A stretch of DNA of 64,000 bases from Symbiodinium sp. CCMP2592. Lineage: Eukaryota; Sar; Dinophyceae; Suessiales; Symbiodiniaceae. The notes under the pieces were generated by a model. The model searched no databases and had not been told where the DNA came from. It saw only the letters and a list, made by a program, of their open reading frames with translations. Both the position numbers and the translations under genes were made by a program. Positions 40,553 to 52,774 of the stretch are shown here, one piece after another. The number at the start of each line of letters is the position of its first letter. Position 1 is the stretch's first letter. Location: positions 1 to 64,000 of the forward strand of contig CAJNDT010000007.1 of assembly GCA_905221615.1 (NCBI GenBank), given 5' to 3'.

Positions 40553-40740
40553 CACGCACTTGACTTGATGTAGTTCACTCTATGAACACTAATGTTCAGG
40601 TTTAGTGGGTTTAGGGCATAGTCCAACATGACGCAGAAGTCTTCCTTTCCTGGCTCCGGAACCTCACTATATAGACATCCCTGATTACTGTGGTTTCAAC
40701 GTGACTCTATGACTCTATGCATGGTCACTTTATGTCGCAG

Positions 40741-40754
40741 CAGTAGTAGTAGTA

Positions 40755-40805
<51 letters not shown>

Positions 40806-40937
40806 CTAGCAGTACCAGTACTAGTAGTAGTGATAGTAGTGGTAGTCGTAGTAGTTGTAGTAGTAGTCGTCGTCGCGTAGTCGCAGTCGTAGTCGTAGTA
40901 GCAGTAGTAGTAGTAGTTGTAGTTGTTGTTGTGGTAC

Positions 40938-40999
<62 letters not shown>

Positions 41000-41090
41000 T
41001 TCTTTTGTAGTAGTGGTAGTAGTAGCAGTAGTAGTAGTAATAATAGTTGTAGTAGTGGTAGTGGTAGTAGTAGTAGTAGTACTAGTACTA
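40741..41090. repeat. (AGT)n trinucleotide repeat
   Basis: About 350 bp of imperfect AGT units with GTC and GTT interruptions. Long Ser-, Val-, Thr- or Leu-only frames on both strands (40696-41224) are artefacts. Confidence 0.95.
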
Positions 41091-42135
41091 GTTCGAACAC
41101 TCGACAACGCCAATCTCTGTGAAAGGTTGCAAGTTTCACCGCAATGCACATCAAAAGTAATAACTTTACCTCGCGTTCGAACACTCGACCACGCCAATCC
41201 CTGTGAAGGGTTGCAAAATTGCAAAATTCATCTCAATGCACATCAAAAATTGCAACTTTGCTTCGCGTTCGAACACTCGACAACGCCAATCCCTGTGAAG
41301 GATTGCAAAATTCATCTCAATGCATGCACATAAAAAATTGCAACTTTACCTCGCGTTCGAACACTCGACCACGCCAATCCCTGTGAAGGGTTGCAAAATT
41401 CATTTCAATGCACATAAAAAATTGCAACTTTACCTCGCGTTCGAAAACTCGACCACGCCAATCCCTGTGAAGGGTTGCAAAATTCATCTCAATGCACATC
41501 AAAAAATGCAACTTTACCTAGCGTTCGTGCATTCGACCATGCCAATCCCTGTGAAGGGTTGCAAAATGCCAATCCATGTGAAGGGTTGCAAAATGCAGTT
41601 GAGCTGCGCCCAAACCCTGTGAAGGGTTGCGCGGCGCCCGCAAAATGTGTAACTTTACCTCGCGTTTGAACACACGAGGAGGCGAATCCCTGTGAAGGGT
41701 TGCGCGGCGCGCCTAAAATGTGTAACTTTATCTCGCGTTTGAACGCCCGAGGAGGCGAATCCCTGTGAAGGGTTGCCGCGGGCGCCTAAAATGTGTAACT
41801 TTACTTAGCGTTTGGGCTCTCGAGAGTTCCAATCCCTGGGAAGGGTTGCGCGGGAACCCTAAAATGTGTGACTTTACCTCGCGTTTGGGCGCTCGAGGAG
41901 GCGAATCCCTGGGAAGGGTTGCGCGGGAACCCTAAAATGTGTAACTTTACCTAGCGTTTGGGCGCTCGAGGAGGCGAATCCCTCAAAAGGGTTGCGCGGG
42001 AACCCTAAAATGCGTAACTTTACCTAGCGTTTGAGCGCTCGAGGAGGCGAATCCCTGGGAAGGGTTGCGCGGGAACCCTAAAATGTGTAACTTTACCTAG
42101 CGTTTGGGCGCCCGAGGAGGCGAATCCTTGGGAAG
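41091..42135. repeat. minisatellite, units changing from about 85-90 bp to about 72 bp
   Basis: About twelve units. The core is CCAATCCCTGTGAAGGGTTG, which can fold into a small hairpin (CCCT/AGGG). The left units carry TCGAACACTCGAC and AATGCACATCAAAAATTGC. From about 41640 the units become shorter and GC-richer (TCGAGGAGGCGAATCCCT, TTGCGCGGGAACCCTAAAAT). The sequence shifts step by step along the array. Confidence 0.92.
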
Positions 42136-42194
42136 CATTCCCGATGGACGACGACGGTGCCACCCTTGGATTTAGAAGAGAGATTTAGATACCG

Positions 42195-42605
42195 AGATGT
42201 AGAGAGTATGTAGAGAGGTAGAGAGTAAGTCAGAGAGTAAGTCAGAGAGTAAGTCAGAGAGTAAGTCACAGAGTAAATCACAGAGTAAGTCAAGAGTAAG
42301 TCACGAGATGTAGAGAGTATGTAGAGAGGTAGAGAGTAAGTCAGAGAGTAAGTCAGAGAGTAAGTAAGTCAGAGAGTAAGTCAGAGAGTAAGTCGCAGAG
42401 TATGTCACAGAGTAAGTCAAGAGTAAGTCACAGAGTAAGTCACAGAGTAAGTCACAGAGTAAGTCACAGAGTCATAGAGTAGTCAAGTGAGTAAGTCACA
42501 GAGTTCTCAAGTTCATAGAGTCATAGAGTCATAGAGTAGTCAAGAGTAGTCAAGTTCGGTCTTAGAGTCATAGAGTCATAGGGTCATAGAGACGTAGACT
42601 CAAGT
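42195..42605. repeat. GAGTAAGTCA microsatellite
   Basis: Tandem GAGTAAGTCAGA and GAGTAAGTCACA units that merge into AGTCATAG units on the right. Confidence 0.92.
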
Positions 42606-44186
42606 GTCAAGTCATAAGGTCATGTGCTCGATTCTATGTTTGTCATCTATGTACTCGTCTACCCGGCTCCGTACGGAAGAACCCTTCGCGACGCTTTCGG
42701 GAAAAAAGTTGAAGGCCGCCGCACCGTCTCGCTCCGTGCACAAGAATCACGAAGTGCATGCATCATTGCATTGAAGGTGCACAGCACATGGAAATGAATG
42801 CAAGCAGGCAGCCAGATCGCCGTATGCAAGCGAAGTAAGGTACTCTCGCACACCAAAAATCGATGCTTTCGCTCCCAAAATTGAGTGCACTGGGAAGCAA
42901 AATCTTGGCTTTCGATCGTGAAAGTCCATCTCGAGAATACAACGCACAAGCATGTGGAGTTTGGAAAACGCAGCAACACAACAGTCGGTTCTTAAGCTTA
43001 AAAGTTAACTTGCTTCGAAGCGTTCTTGCACGCTTGCAACTTTTGCAAAGTGGTGAGACTTAAACATGGCTTCACAGCAGAACCATGCCACAATTCTTGC
43101 AGTTTCGCTGAACGACCTGCAGTTAGTGTCCACTGTTTTGAGAAGACATTCGCTGCAAAGAGTTTTGATGTATTTTTTGCAAACAAAAACTTTGGAAGAT
43201 CCAAGTTGAGACATTGCCATGTTGCAAGAGCAACACCTGAACCTCTTTTAGACGAAGGTAACAGTCAGAAGGGCATCCTGTATGGAGCTTCAACCCACAC
43301 GATGAACCATTCAAAGATCCAGCAAAGCAGTGGTCTAGTCGGCTCTGAGTGGCTCGCGTGAAGGTAATGGTTTTTGCGTGACATCACACACGAAACTTCT
43401 GCATAAGGTCAAGGTCAAATGTGACCAGAGACTCCCAATAGGGGGCCCGTACTGGATCACAATCTAGCCCTACGTGCACTTTACACTCTTTTTTGAAGGT
43501 GAGATGGATGATTCTGTTGGTGACCCTGAACCATGAAAGGCATGGTCTGAGGTCGGAATGAACAATGGCCGCGATTCTTGCATACTTGTGTGACGAGATG
43601 CTGATCCGGCGTATAGGAATAATCGGAGTAGATTTGGTCTCCGTGAGCATCATACCCCCCAATCTGTGTTCCTTCATGCAAGTTTTTCAACTTGAAGGTA
43701 TCAACTAACTAGCCTTTGTACTTTCTGGGCCCCGGCCCTCACTTCTAGTTTTTCAACTGAAGGCGTGGACTTCGTGGGGGCAGCTAAAGGGGAGTCCGCT
43801 CCATTTAGCTTAAGGTGATTACACTTTCGGCGCCAGGTGCGATAGGTTCGTCGTCTGCGCCTACGCTTCCTAGCCCCCGGTCTAGAGGTTTGGTCCCCCC
43901 CCGGTGTTGGGGTCGAGATTGTGGACAGAATATTTTCGATGTAGACTCGAGCTATAAAGTGAGAATGTATTGAGAAGGTTCTAAAGTCCAACAACCGGCA
44001 CCTTTCGACATCGGCTCAAACCATGGCACATGTGCGACTTCCCAGTATGTTTAAGGTTTCAGGCGTCATTCATGAGTTTTGTGAAATAAGTTGTTGCCTT
44101 TCAAGCCTCGCATGTTGTGTGTGTGTGCGTTTGTGTTTGAGATCAGCGTTTCATACTAGACATGCTTCTGTTGCAACAATTCTGCT
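42606..44186. other. no confident gene
   Basis: ORFs on both strands are short and without motifs. One minus-strand piece (about 43900-43760) has a basic run (KRRRRRRTYRTWRRK), but nothing supports it further. Confidence 0.35.
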
Positions 44187-47100
44187 GTGCTGTGTGTTGT
44201 GGGCAATGGAGTGCCAGAAGGCAAGTATCTAAAAACCTTCTTTTGTCAATGGTCGCCACCTGCTGTTGTAGCTGTCAGGAAAGATGGCAAAAAAAGGCCA
44301 AGGTTGGAAGATGTCGCCAGGCCGCGGCCGTCAACACACACGTTCGACATGTGTCCGTATGATGTGTTCAATCAAGGGGATGCCCCAACGCCATCAACTG
44401 CTGCCTCAACGCCCGGCCCGGGTGTTGTTTGCACCTCAGGGCGTGATTGAAGGCTGCCAGATGTGCAGATTCGCAGCACACGCGTTGAGCACAAGCCCCA
44501 ATCGTAACAACCGCAACAGCAAGAAGAATCAGGTTTGGTCATCCCGGAAAGGTGATGTCGGCATCAAGGCTGGCTTCAGGTTTCTGTCGGTGGTTAGCTA
44601 GCGTGTTTCGTCCATGGAAGACAATTGTGTCGTCGGGCAGAAGCACCTATATGCAGATTGCCTCACGGATTTCAATGAATTTAGTTCCGATGATCAGGGG
44701 AGACCGCGGCCGCGCACTCGGTTGTCACCAGATCCGTGCAGATGTAAGCTTGGTACATCGGTTTCTGCCGCATGTGAGGCCAAGCATGAAATCGGGTGTT
44801 GATGGCAGGTGTCGGCTTATTTCCATCTCACAGGGGGCCGGCGAGTGTGCGATAGTGAGTGTACAACTAAGGGACGAGTTTGACCGCCCCGGTACTGTCC
44901 CTCCGGTGAGCCCCCCACGGATGCAGTGTCAGAGATGCATTACACAGGTTTCATTGTGCTTCGCCTTGTGAAATCTGTGTTGCGGCTGTAAATGGCCCCG
45001 AAATCATGCCTGCATGCATACAGTCATATACCTTTGCAGACTGCGAGCAGTCACTAGTTCTGCTTGCATGCTGGGTACCCTGCTGCAGTCGTTGGAGTTG
45101 CATGTCCCTCCACGTTCTTCGTGGATTTGGAAGCCTGCACATGTCTGATTCCCTGGACTCAAGGGGCGAAGCCATGCAGATAGACGACAAACGTCCAACG
45201 GCCCAATAATGTTTCCAACCGCCGAACAGCTAGCTGGCTTCTACCATCTTCTAGCAGTCTCGTCAAGTCCAATTCCAATCATGGCCCTTGGTCGCATGGA
45301 GCCTGGACGAGCAAGACGTCCGAGGAAGACTCTCCCGAGTGACGAAGAAGGGATGACGGTAGCCGACGCAACCACACAGCATCATACTGGTGAAGTGTAC
45401 AGCGTCCCTGCCGAAATTTTTTCATGCGTGAATTTTGCATCCCTCGCCGGCCCGGCTCCAGGCAATGGGTTCGTGTGAGCAGGGCGGTCCCAACAGATCT
45501 ACGGTTCCGTCGTACTGCGCACGCAAAGACGTGTCACATCAGAAGCTGTCCTAGGCACCAGGCTGAAGTGACTGTCGCTAGCCCTTTCGAGCTTCCCGAC
45601 CATCAGTATGCAGAGAACCTCCAAATAAATGCAGTAAGATCCAAATGCGATGCAGAGCGGTGTTCCAGAACATCGACATGTTCGCTTTTTTGGCAAGGTG
45701 AAGTTCCTTGGCAGCGATTGCACCGTTCTGCGGACACGCTTTCGTTTGTGAGGCGCAATGTAAGCAGTTCACTGACCGAAGTAACGACCGAGCCAAGGTC
45801 CTGGCGTGACTGGTTTGCATGTGGAAGGTTTGCCCCTAGCTACATACACTCAGGAGCTGATCAGCGGTTTTCGAGCTGCAACCGGAGTGTTTGGTGTATA
45901 TATTTGCAGCATTCATCTAGTCGTGGCGGGAGTTTGCATTAGGTAGGAGTTGTTTGCATCATGTGTCGGAGTCACTCGAGATCACAACGCATGAGTGGAA
46001 CTGGATCCCGCGGTTCCCTAGGCTCGTGTTGGAGACCGGAAGCTTGTCCTTCTAACACGTTGCTGCAGTGGACCTTAAGCAAAGCAACACGGCGAAAAAC
46101 GATCTCCAACACCACGGCGCCGCAGCTGATAAGGCGGCCTCACGGGCACAAAAACCATGGAGTGTTACCGATGCTTGATTTCGTGACATCAGGCTGGACA
46201 GTCGGGTAGGTTCAAAGGCTTTCCACCCACGCAAGATGGATCTGAGAGCAACTGTGATACCGCTGTTCAACGCGGATTCGCAAGTACAGGGCACCAAACT
46301 GTTGCAGACTGGGAGATTCGAGGTTTTACTCAAGGATGCGTATGTTGTCACTCCGCTGGTTTCCTGAGCTTCGTGCCAGGGCTGTTCTGGGTCTGCTGTT
46401 TTGTTGCCATGCGCTGTGCAAAACGGGTCTTTCACATGTTTTCGCACCCACGGTCAACCGCTGCTGGCTGGGATCGCTGATTCTCTTTCGTGAGGCAGGG
46501 TGATACTCGCAAAGATAAAATCCCGACAAGAGGTGGCCGATCAGCGCTTGCAAAGAATTGCAAAGAAAGATGGTATCAATCTTTCAGTGGTAGCTGGCAG
46601 GCTTTTGGCAATTGGGTGCCGGAGCTGATGCCAGCCTGTGCCAGCCTTTTTCGAAACGTGTGGTGTTTGAGCTGTTTTGTTTTGTGTACAGGGTTTGTCG
46701 TATTTGGACAATGAAAGTGTTTTGCCACCTTCAGCACTCAGCCTGTGTCATGTGGCGTCTGCATGTTCGGCAATGCGTGGGCCTGCTATAGCCACCACGG
46801 AAAATGTGAAATGCAATCGCAACCGCCAGAGCTCTGTGGAGTCGCATCGCATGTGATGACAAATACATGGCCACTTGGGGCCAGAGCGAGCGCAGTGCTC
46901 AGTCGAGCGGCCTACCGGACAAGGTGTGATGCTGCAACGAGGTGAAGGCATCGCCACGGCTTGGCTTGTGGGGAAGGCGGCATGTGCATTGCCCGCGACT
47001 TTGTGGTTCGAAACGCTGCGAATATCGTGCGTGATTGCCGCGTTCTTGGTGGGTTCGGGCACTTCGCGGCCAGGCGATTTACAGAGCGTCACAGCGTTTG

Positions 47101-47200
47101 TTTTTGTGTCACGTTGCAACAGCAACATCGCACTTACACCGAGCTCGTGCTTGTTTCGCCGTGCCGATGTGCCGTGTCGTTCTACACGTTATGCGGCCTC
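44187..47200 (+). CDS. exon-like pieces of an unidentified intron-rich gene
   Basis: Plus-strand pieces with coding character and AG or GT borders: KDGKKRPRLEDVARPRPSTH to YDVFNQGDAPTPSTAAS (44283-44420, after AGCTGTCAG); GVIEGCQMCRFAAHALSTS to NRNSKKNQ (about 44440-44531); KHLYADCLTDFNEFSSDDQG to SPDPCR (about 44640-44743, then GTAAGC); HMSDSLDSRGEAMQIDDK (about 45138-45192); MEPGRARRPRKTLPSDEEG (about 45298-45357); ELPDHQYAENLQINAVRSK (about 45590-45650); MDLRATVIPLFNADSQVQG (about 46234-46290); ILAKIKSRQEVADQRLQRIA (about 46503-46567); and CIARDFVVRNAANIVRDC to AARRFTERH (about 46985-47093). The text is charged and Ser/Pro-rich, like a nuclear protein. No family is recognised, and more than one gene is possible. 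Confidence 0.35.
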
Positions 47201-47854
47201 GTGAAGCAGGCACCTGCGGTGTACATGCCGCGCTACAGTTTATCGTATATCCATAATGTGCACAGTGATTCATGTGGTGTTACATGGTGTTACACAGTGG
47301 TCATATGTTTATTGCTGAATCGGTGCGCATATTAGGTCCGAGCCGAAAACCCCGTGCGGGCAGCAATCAGCAGCCGCCCTGCCACTCTTGTGCCAGCATT
47401 GCTCGCCGTGTGCACTTGTACGCCCGTGGGGAGGAACACAAGTAAAAGGTAAGTTCAAGATAGATTCGTGGCAGAGGGTGCAGCAGTGAGAATCGTTTTC
47501 TGCCGGTTCACACACCCCTCTGCAACGGCACGAAACGTATTCGGTCCGGCCCTTGTGCATTCTGCAGTGCGCGAGTGGTGGCCAGAAGCTCCGTGCAGCA
47601 GAAATGGGCTGTGGATGCCTGTCACCGCGCGGGCAAGCGATTGGCATCCGGCGGGCTGTCGAGCCGGTGCCTGTGCAAGCACGTTGCCGAGGCCGGTGAA
47701 CAATCGACGTTGGCGGCGCCGTTCGGTCGCAACGACATGGTTGCCGTCGGCACGTGTCTCTTGTTCATGCTCGGTATAGCGAGTTGGCCCGCGGCGGCCA
47801 TCACCTTTGCGGTGAGGGGTGTAATGCCCGTCATCCAGGCAACTCCATCAGACG

Positions 47855-48199
47855 TCATGAGACCTTGCCGCTTTTTTGCTGGTCATTCAAGTAGCCTTGC
47901 ACATGCTTTCCGTCATCGCACAACGCACCGCGCTTTGCGATAAAGTCGGCGTTCTCGAGCTCGACCAGGGCAGCAGCACAATTTGTTAATGCCGTGTTGC
48001 ACTTCCGCAACCAGGCCTGCAAGTGTGACATTGCCTGATGAGCTCGGTTTAGACTCAGGTAATGAGTGACGTCTTGGTTTTGCAGCGCTGGGGACATCGT
48101 TGCGTACGCCCAGCCCTTGAGAGAGTAGGCTTGCGCTTGCGGAGGGCTGAGGCATAGGAACTTGCTTCTATCGCCCGTTTTGTTCAATCTCATCCACAC
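47855..48199 (-). CDS. 114-residue helical ORF, unidentified
   Basis: It reads QAYSLKGWAYATMSPALQNQ, then RAHQAMSHLQAWLRKCNTAL, then CAAALVELENADFIAKRGAL. It is a well-formed amphipathic helical text with an initial Met near 48199. It lies opposite in strand to the pieces on its left. No family is recognised. Confidence 0.4.
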   Translation of the reverse strand: MWMRLNKTGDRSKFLCLSPPQAQAYSLKGWAYATMSPALQNQDVTHYLSLNRAHQAMSHLQAWLRKCNTALTNCAAALVELENADFIAKRGALCDDGKHVQGYLNDQQKSGKVS

Positions 48200-49355
48200 T
48201 TGGCTTTTTCACCTTGCATCCATGCATCTCGCTTGCCGTCCTCGGTGGCGCAGGGATGGGCGCTAGCCAGGCGTGGACACCATCCCCTCGTCGATGGCTG
48301 CGTTGCTAGTCATCGCAACGTGGATCACCCATGTCTATGTGGGTTTGCTGCGCACTGGAAGCGCACATTCTTGCAACGCTTGCAGTCTCGGTACTGCGAC
48401 TTGGACCTGATTTCTGATGACAGTGTCGCAGTTCATTTTTGTTTTGCATAGGCAAGACCCGTTCGCTCACGCATGTTGCTGACGTTTGCCAAGCGCAACG
48501 ATCTGTGCTTGCAAAAAAGAGGGCTCAGGGCTCTGATGTAGTCGTCGTCGGTACATTCTTGGTAGCACAACCAAACTGAATTTTTGTTTAGATGTTCATA
48601 GCTGACGTGTGTCCGCTTCCATAGTTCGTTGAGTGGACATGGGCTTGGTGTAGTCTTGGTGTGGCCATTACCCATTCTTTGATGGACGTTCTGCTCGCCA
48701 CAGGTCTGACGCCTAGCATGTCTATGTGGAGCAGCTGTCTGGAGCTTTGTTGAAGCTGCGCTTTTGCCCGCTCCTTGTACCGTGGCGACGGGCAAGGACA
48801 CACCGTTCCCAATTGTTTGGGCTAAGAGCTGCTGACATGGAGCAGTTGTCTGACGAGGCATGGGCACTTCTCGCCGCAGCACCCGCGCAACACTGTAGGC
48901 CTGCTGTCATGCACTGCGTGGCAGGTGTGTGTCAAGCCCAGCGTTCATTGCTGGAACGCTTGACTCGGTGATCTGATGTGGCATGTTTGCCCGTTTTGGT
49001 CTGCAGTTATTGACCGTTATTGACGCAGTTCATATCCACCCCACGTGACGTTTACGCCTGGAAGAAAGCTACGTCTGGTGCTGCGCTTGACGCAAGATGC
49101 CCCCTGGAGTCCCAGTCCTTCGGTGCAAGGACCGAAGCCACTCATACTCCAAGCATCTCCAAGCTCTCTGAGCCCTGATTCCCCCGCTTAAAGCTCCTTC
49201 CTGGTGTGGCTGATGGCAAGCAGCTTGGCTGCCTCGCAGCTTGGCTCTGCGGCTTCCTATGATTTTATACACACATATTTACATATATACATACATACAA
49301 CTGTTTTTGTTGTCCTTTGCATTTTTGTTGTTTTTGGGTTGTCGACAAATCACCC
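48200..49355. other. no confident gene
   Basis: A possible plus-strand exon at 48815-48920 reads LRAADMEQLSDEAWALLAAA. The segment 49265-49300 is TACATA-rich. Nothing else is supported. Confidence 0.35.
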
Positions 49356-50192
49356 TCAATGAAACACGCAACAACCGATCCGCCCCTCTTGTTGAACTAT
49401 CGCCGTCACCAATCCTGCCTCCGGGTTGCATGAGTGGTGTGCTGTTCGCGGGACCAGATGTGCGCATGGCACATCCGCGCCCATCCAGTGAGTGTGCCTT
49501 CCGCTCCACCGCCACCGGCGAGCTGGGACGCGGCGCGGTTGCCAATCGGGCGTCGGCGTTCGTTGCGCAACCGCCGCGATGAGGCCATTCCACCAGCGGC
49601 AGAAGCATACAATTGGTTCAAGATGTGATGTCATAATGGAAAAGCCGCTGTTGTGTGGACATTGATGTTCCTCCACGTCGTTCCACAGGCAAAGCATTTC
49701 CATACGTTCGAAGACAAGCGGCAACATGAAGGTTTGCTCGGTTTCGGCGAGCGCTACGGATGTGCTCGTCGCCAGTAGGCTGTTCGGGCGCTCGCCACGG
49801 AGGCCTTCAAGGAGCGTCGATGCCAAGGCGCGCTGCAACATGCGCAGCCTAGCCTCCCCAACCCCACCACTTGCAATCGCAGCCCGCGCGGCCAGTCCGT
49901 GAATGCCCATGCCTGCAATGCCATTGATCGGGGCGCGTGGCTTCCTGAGACACGTTAGCCGACTGCGTTGCGACCAGAGTTGCCCTCCGTGGGCTCCCAG
50001 AAAAAAGCGACTGAACGGCAGCTGGCACACAGCCGTGGCAGTTTCGGCATAGAGCATGTTACGGCATGCGTTATTGTTAAACACTTCGAAGCCTGCCGCC
50101 TGGTCTGTGTAGCTGCCCAGGCGTCGAAGCCAGCAACACGCGAAAATGTTCCGCACGCATGCCAAGGAGCGACGGAGCACCGCGCTCGCCAC
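49356..50192 (-). pseudogene. LINE 3'-region remnant
   Basis: Minus-strand text such as GMGIHGLAARAAIASGGVGE, MLQRALASTLLEGLRGERP and FCRWWNGLIAAVAQR is like the C-terminal end of dinoflagellate non-LTR retrotransposons (compare RWSGLLAVAAQRAYAATLLE at 54.1 kb). The reading frame is mixed with unrelated text and no poly(A) is seen. Confidence 0.45.
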
Positions 50193-51429
50193 CCGCGCAT
50201 TGCCGTTGGAGCATGCCGTCGCGCGCGTCTGCCGTGAAGCTGGCGCGCGGGTCGCACGCCACGTGCAGCATCAGGCCCAGCCTGCGAGTCCAGCAGGGCA
50301 GCCGAGGCAGCGTCGGGACTGGCGGCTGCTTGCAGCGGTCCCAATGCAACAGAGGCATACAAAGGCCCGGCGGTGCAAAGCCCACCTGCGCACTACGCAA
50401 GGTGGTAGGCAAGTGGAGGTGACTCGGCAGAGTGAGCGAGGACGTCCCTGAGCAAAGGTGGCCCGTCATCGACGATGGCTTTGTTGGCGATTGGCAAGGA
50501 GAGCAAGCTGGTAGCGAAGGACAGAGCCGCTGCCCCGACCATGGCAACGAAGGCAGCGGCAGAGCAGTGCGTGCTCGTGCTCGGGCCAACAACCGGCGAC
50601 CACAACGGAAGTCCATTAGCAATGACCTCAATGCCCCGCTCATCCTGCCTTGCAGCTTGGAGGTTGAAATCGCGGACCAGCACATTGGTAACCACAGTGG
50701 CTCCGGCTTCGCGACACTTGCACTCCAGATTTTTCTTCTGTTTTGCGACAGCACGAAAGCAACCGTCCGGTCCCTCTGCACACTGCAAACTACGAGGACG
50801 AGGATCATGGTGCGGGCAGGCGAGCTGTCTAGCCGGTGCTCGGCGAGCACGTCGCTGAAGTCAGGGGGCGAGCCATCGACGCTGGCAGCGCCGTGGAGTG
50901 GCAGTGACAACAGTGAAGCTGCAGAGGACCTGGCAGCGGCAAAAGCGAGAAACCCAGACCATCGCTGCAGTACTGCTGGCACGCAGGTGGGGGGGTGCGG
51001 ACCGTGCCCGGCTGCGGGAGAGGAGTCGCACGAACTGGACGGCCTCAGTGCTCCAGCGTCCAGCGACCTCGATGGCAAGCAGCCGCCCCAGAGGGGTAGA
51101 CTGTTGGCGATAACCTCGATGCGCCGGTCGTCGTGCCTCTGGGTCGCTATGTTGAAGTCGCGAAGGAAGACATGGGCTGCGACAGTAGCCCCGGCCTCTC
51201 TGCAGATGCGTGCGGCGGCCCGCTCCAAGGGAATGCCGCGACCGCGGAGGAGTCCAGCACCCGAGCAGGCTGCACGGTGATCGCCGAGTGAATCAAGATG
51301 AATGCCACAACGGCAGGCCGCAGCATCGAGAGGCAGTGGGAGGCGCAGACGCCGGAGCAGGAGAACACGGTAAGCCGCTGAATCAACCGGCAGCGAGAAG
51401 CTCACTCCACGCCGGCACAGTAAGACCAT
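50077..51429 (-). pseudogene. LINE C-terminal domain, at least two truncated copies in tandem
   Basis: The frame starts with the post-RT cysteine motif of non-LTR elements (CRCGIHLDSLGDHRAAC). It continues with ICREAGATVAAHVFLRDFN and RRIEVIANSLPLWGG (a restriction-like C-terminal region) and FAAARSSAASLLSLPLHGAA. In a neighbouring frame at 50788-50393 a second copy repeats CREAGATVVTNVLVRDFN and GIEVIANGLPLW. At the left end LLGMRAEHFRVLLA starts a piece of a further copy. The copies run head to tail on the minus strand, each 5'-truncated. They are inactive. Confidence 0.75.
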
Positions 51430-51830
51430 GGTTGGTCAGGGCGACTGCAGCACCTTGGAGCGACGCGAGGCAACGAATGTGGCATGCAGGACCTGCGAGT
51501 TGTTGCAAGAGCTGGTCGCAGAAGTCGCTCTCGCGGGCCGTGATGGCGCGGAGCGAATCTGCCCAACAGGCGAAAAAGGCGGCGGGGGCATGGCGCCCCA
51601 ACCGAGCGCTGTGGCCGCAGAGGCTGGCAGCTCGGCTCGAGCAAGGAGTTCGGCGACACCATGAAGGGTTTCGAAGTGGTTTCGACACCGGTCGAGCAAA
51701 GGACGCATGATGTCGGCGGTGTAGCCCGACGGCCCGGGGGCGAGCGCCGCAAGTTGGAGATGATGGTGGCCCGGGGCAGTGTAAGGGGCGATGCGGGTGA
51801 CCACTGCAAGATGTTGGGGTTAAGGGGCAA
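51430..51830 (-). pseudogene. LINE fragment from just upstream of the RT domain
   Basis: Minus-strand frame 51804-51436 reads APGPSGYTADIMRPLLDRCR, then NHFETLHGVAELLARAELP. This is the conserved 'GPSG..AEH.RPLL' segment that precedes RT in dinoflagellate LINEs. The RT core itself is missing here. Confidence 0.65.
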
Positions 51831-52774
51831 GGCTTCTCGGAGCTGCCGGCCCCTTGGTCCGAAAGGATGCCGTGGCGGAGGGCCGTGGACTGGCGGCGCT
51901 TCCTCGCAGGCCGGGGAAGGTGCGGGTCTCGCGGCTGCAATCGCGGCATGCTCGCCATGTGCCGCACACAGGGGGCGGTCAGCAGCGGCTGTAACAGGGG
52001 ATCGCTGGCTTCAAGGGTAGCATTGCAGCGGAGGCACAACCACTCAGGGGTCCAAGTGCTGTCGGCCCGTTGGAAGGTGGGCGCCCACTCTATGTTGCGG
52101 TCAGGAAGTTCCTCCCAAGCGGCGTCGTCCGTGGCCTGATTTGGGCGCGCCAAGAAAATGCGAGGGCAACACAAAGGCATGATGCGCCGGGGTGGCGAGG
52201 GTGCGTGAGTGGCCCGATGCTGTGCAGAAACGGTGTTGTGCTCGACAACGGGGGGCGGGAGGGAGACGTGCAGTGAACGGCAGGCAGTGTGCAAGAGCCC
52301 AGAGGTTTTGGGGGGCGAGTCGGCCCTGCACGTAGGGCAACGGAGCTCCGCCAGGTTCACGGCCACAAGAGCCACGCACCCGAAGTGAAGCAGGTGACCG
52401 CACCAAGGCCACGGGAAGCGAGCTTCATCGCCCTCGCCATGCGGCAAGTCTGCGGTTGGGCACACGGCAGGGCCACGCCTAAGAATGTATATCGAGGGGG
52501 GGGGGGTACAGCATTTGAAGAAATACATTTCTCTGGCCCGGGCCAGATAATTCGATTTCGAGGGGGGCTGATATACATTTTTGCCGGTTGCCAGGCATGC
52601 TGTACTGAAGCCCAATGCAGCACAAAGCAAAGTGTGTGTGTGTGTGTGTGTGTGTAAAGTGTCAGAACCCTTCACAAGTCCTTCACATGTTGTCATGAAG
52701 CAAGATTTCTGATTTGTTCCAGATGGGTTAGTCCCACTACTGCCCGGTTCATTCACCGAGAGCCGCAACAACAC
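51831..52774 (-). pseudogene. LINE 5' part with RING-H2-like domain
   Basis: Within the long minus-strand frame ending at 51383, residues 105-149 (52318-52468) form a RING-H2-like zinc domain: AVCPTA, then WCGHLLHFGC (C125, H127, H130, C133), then LRCPTCRAD (C146, C149). The second zinc Cys of the first pair is replaced by Ala. RING-type domains are usually E3 ligases, but in retroelements they can also serve as nucleic-acid binders. Downstream text (EWAPTFQRADSTWTPEWLCL, RCNATLE) holds another Cys pair. A (TG)n repeat lies at 52631-52656. The frame joins the RT-upstream segment only through shifts, so the copy is dead. Confidence 0.55.

Noticed and set aside
40696..41224. Long homopolymeric-like ORFs (Ser, Val, Thr or Leu runs) on both strands
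   Set aside because: They are translations of the (AGT)n repeat in different frames and have no coding support.
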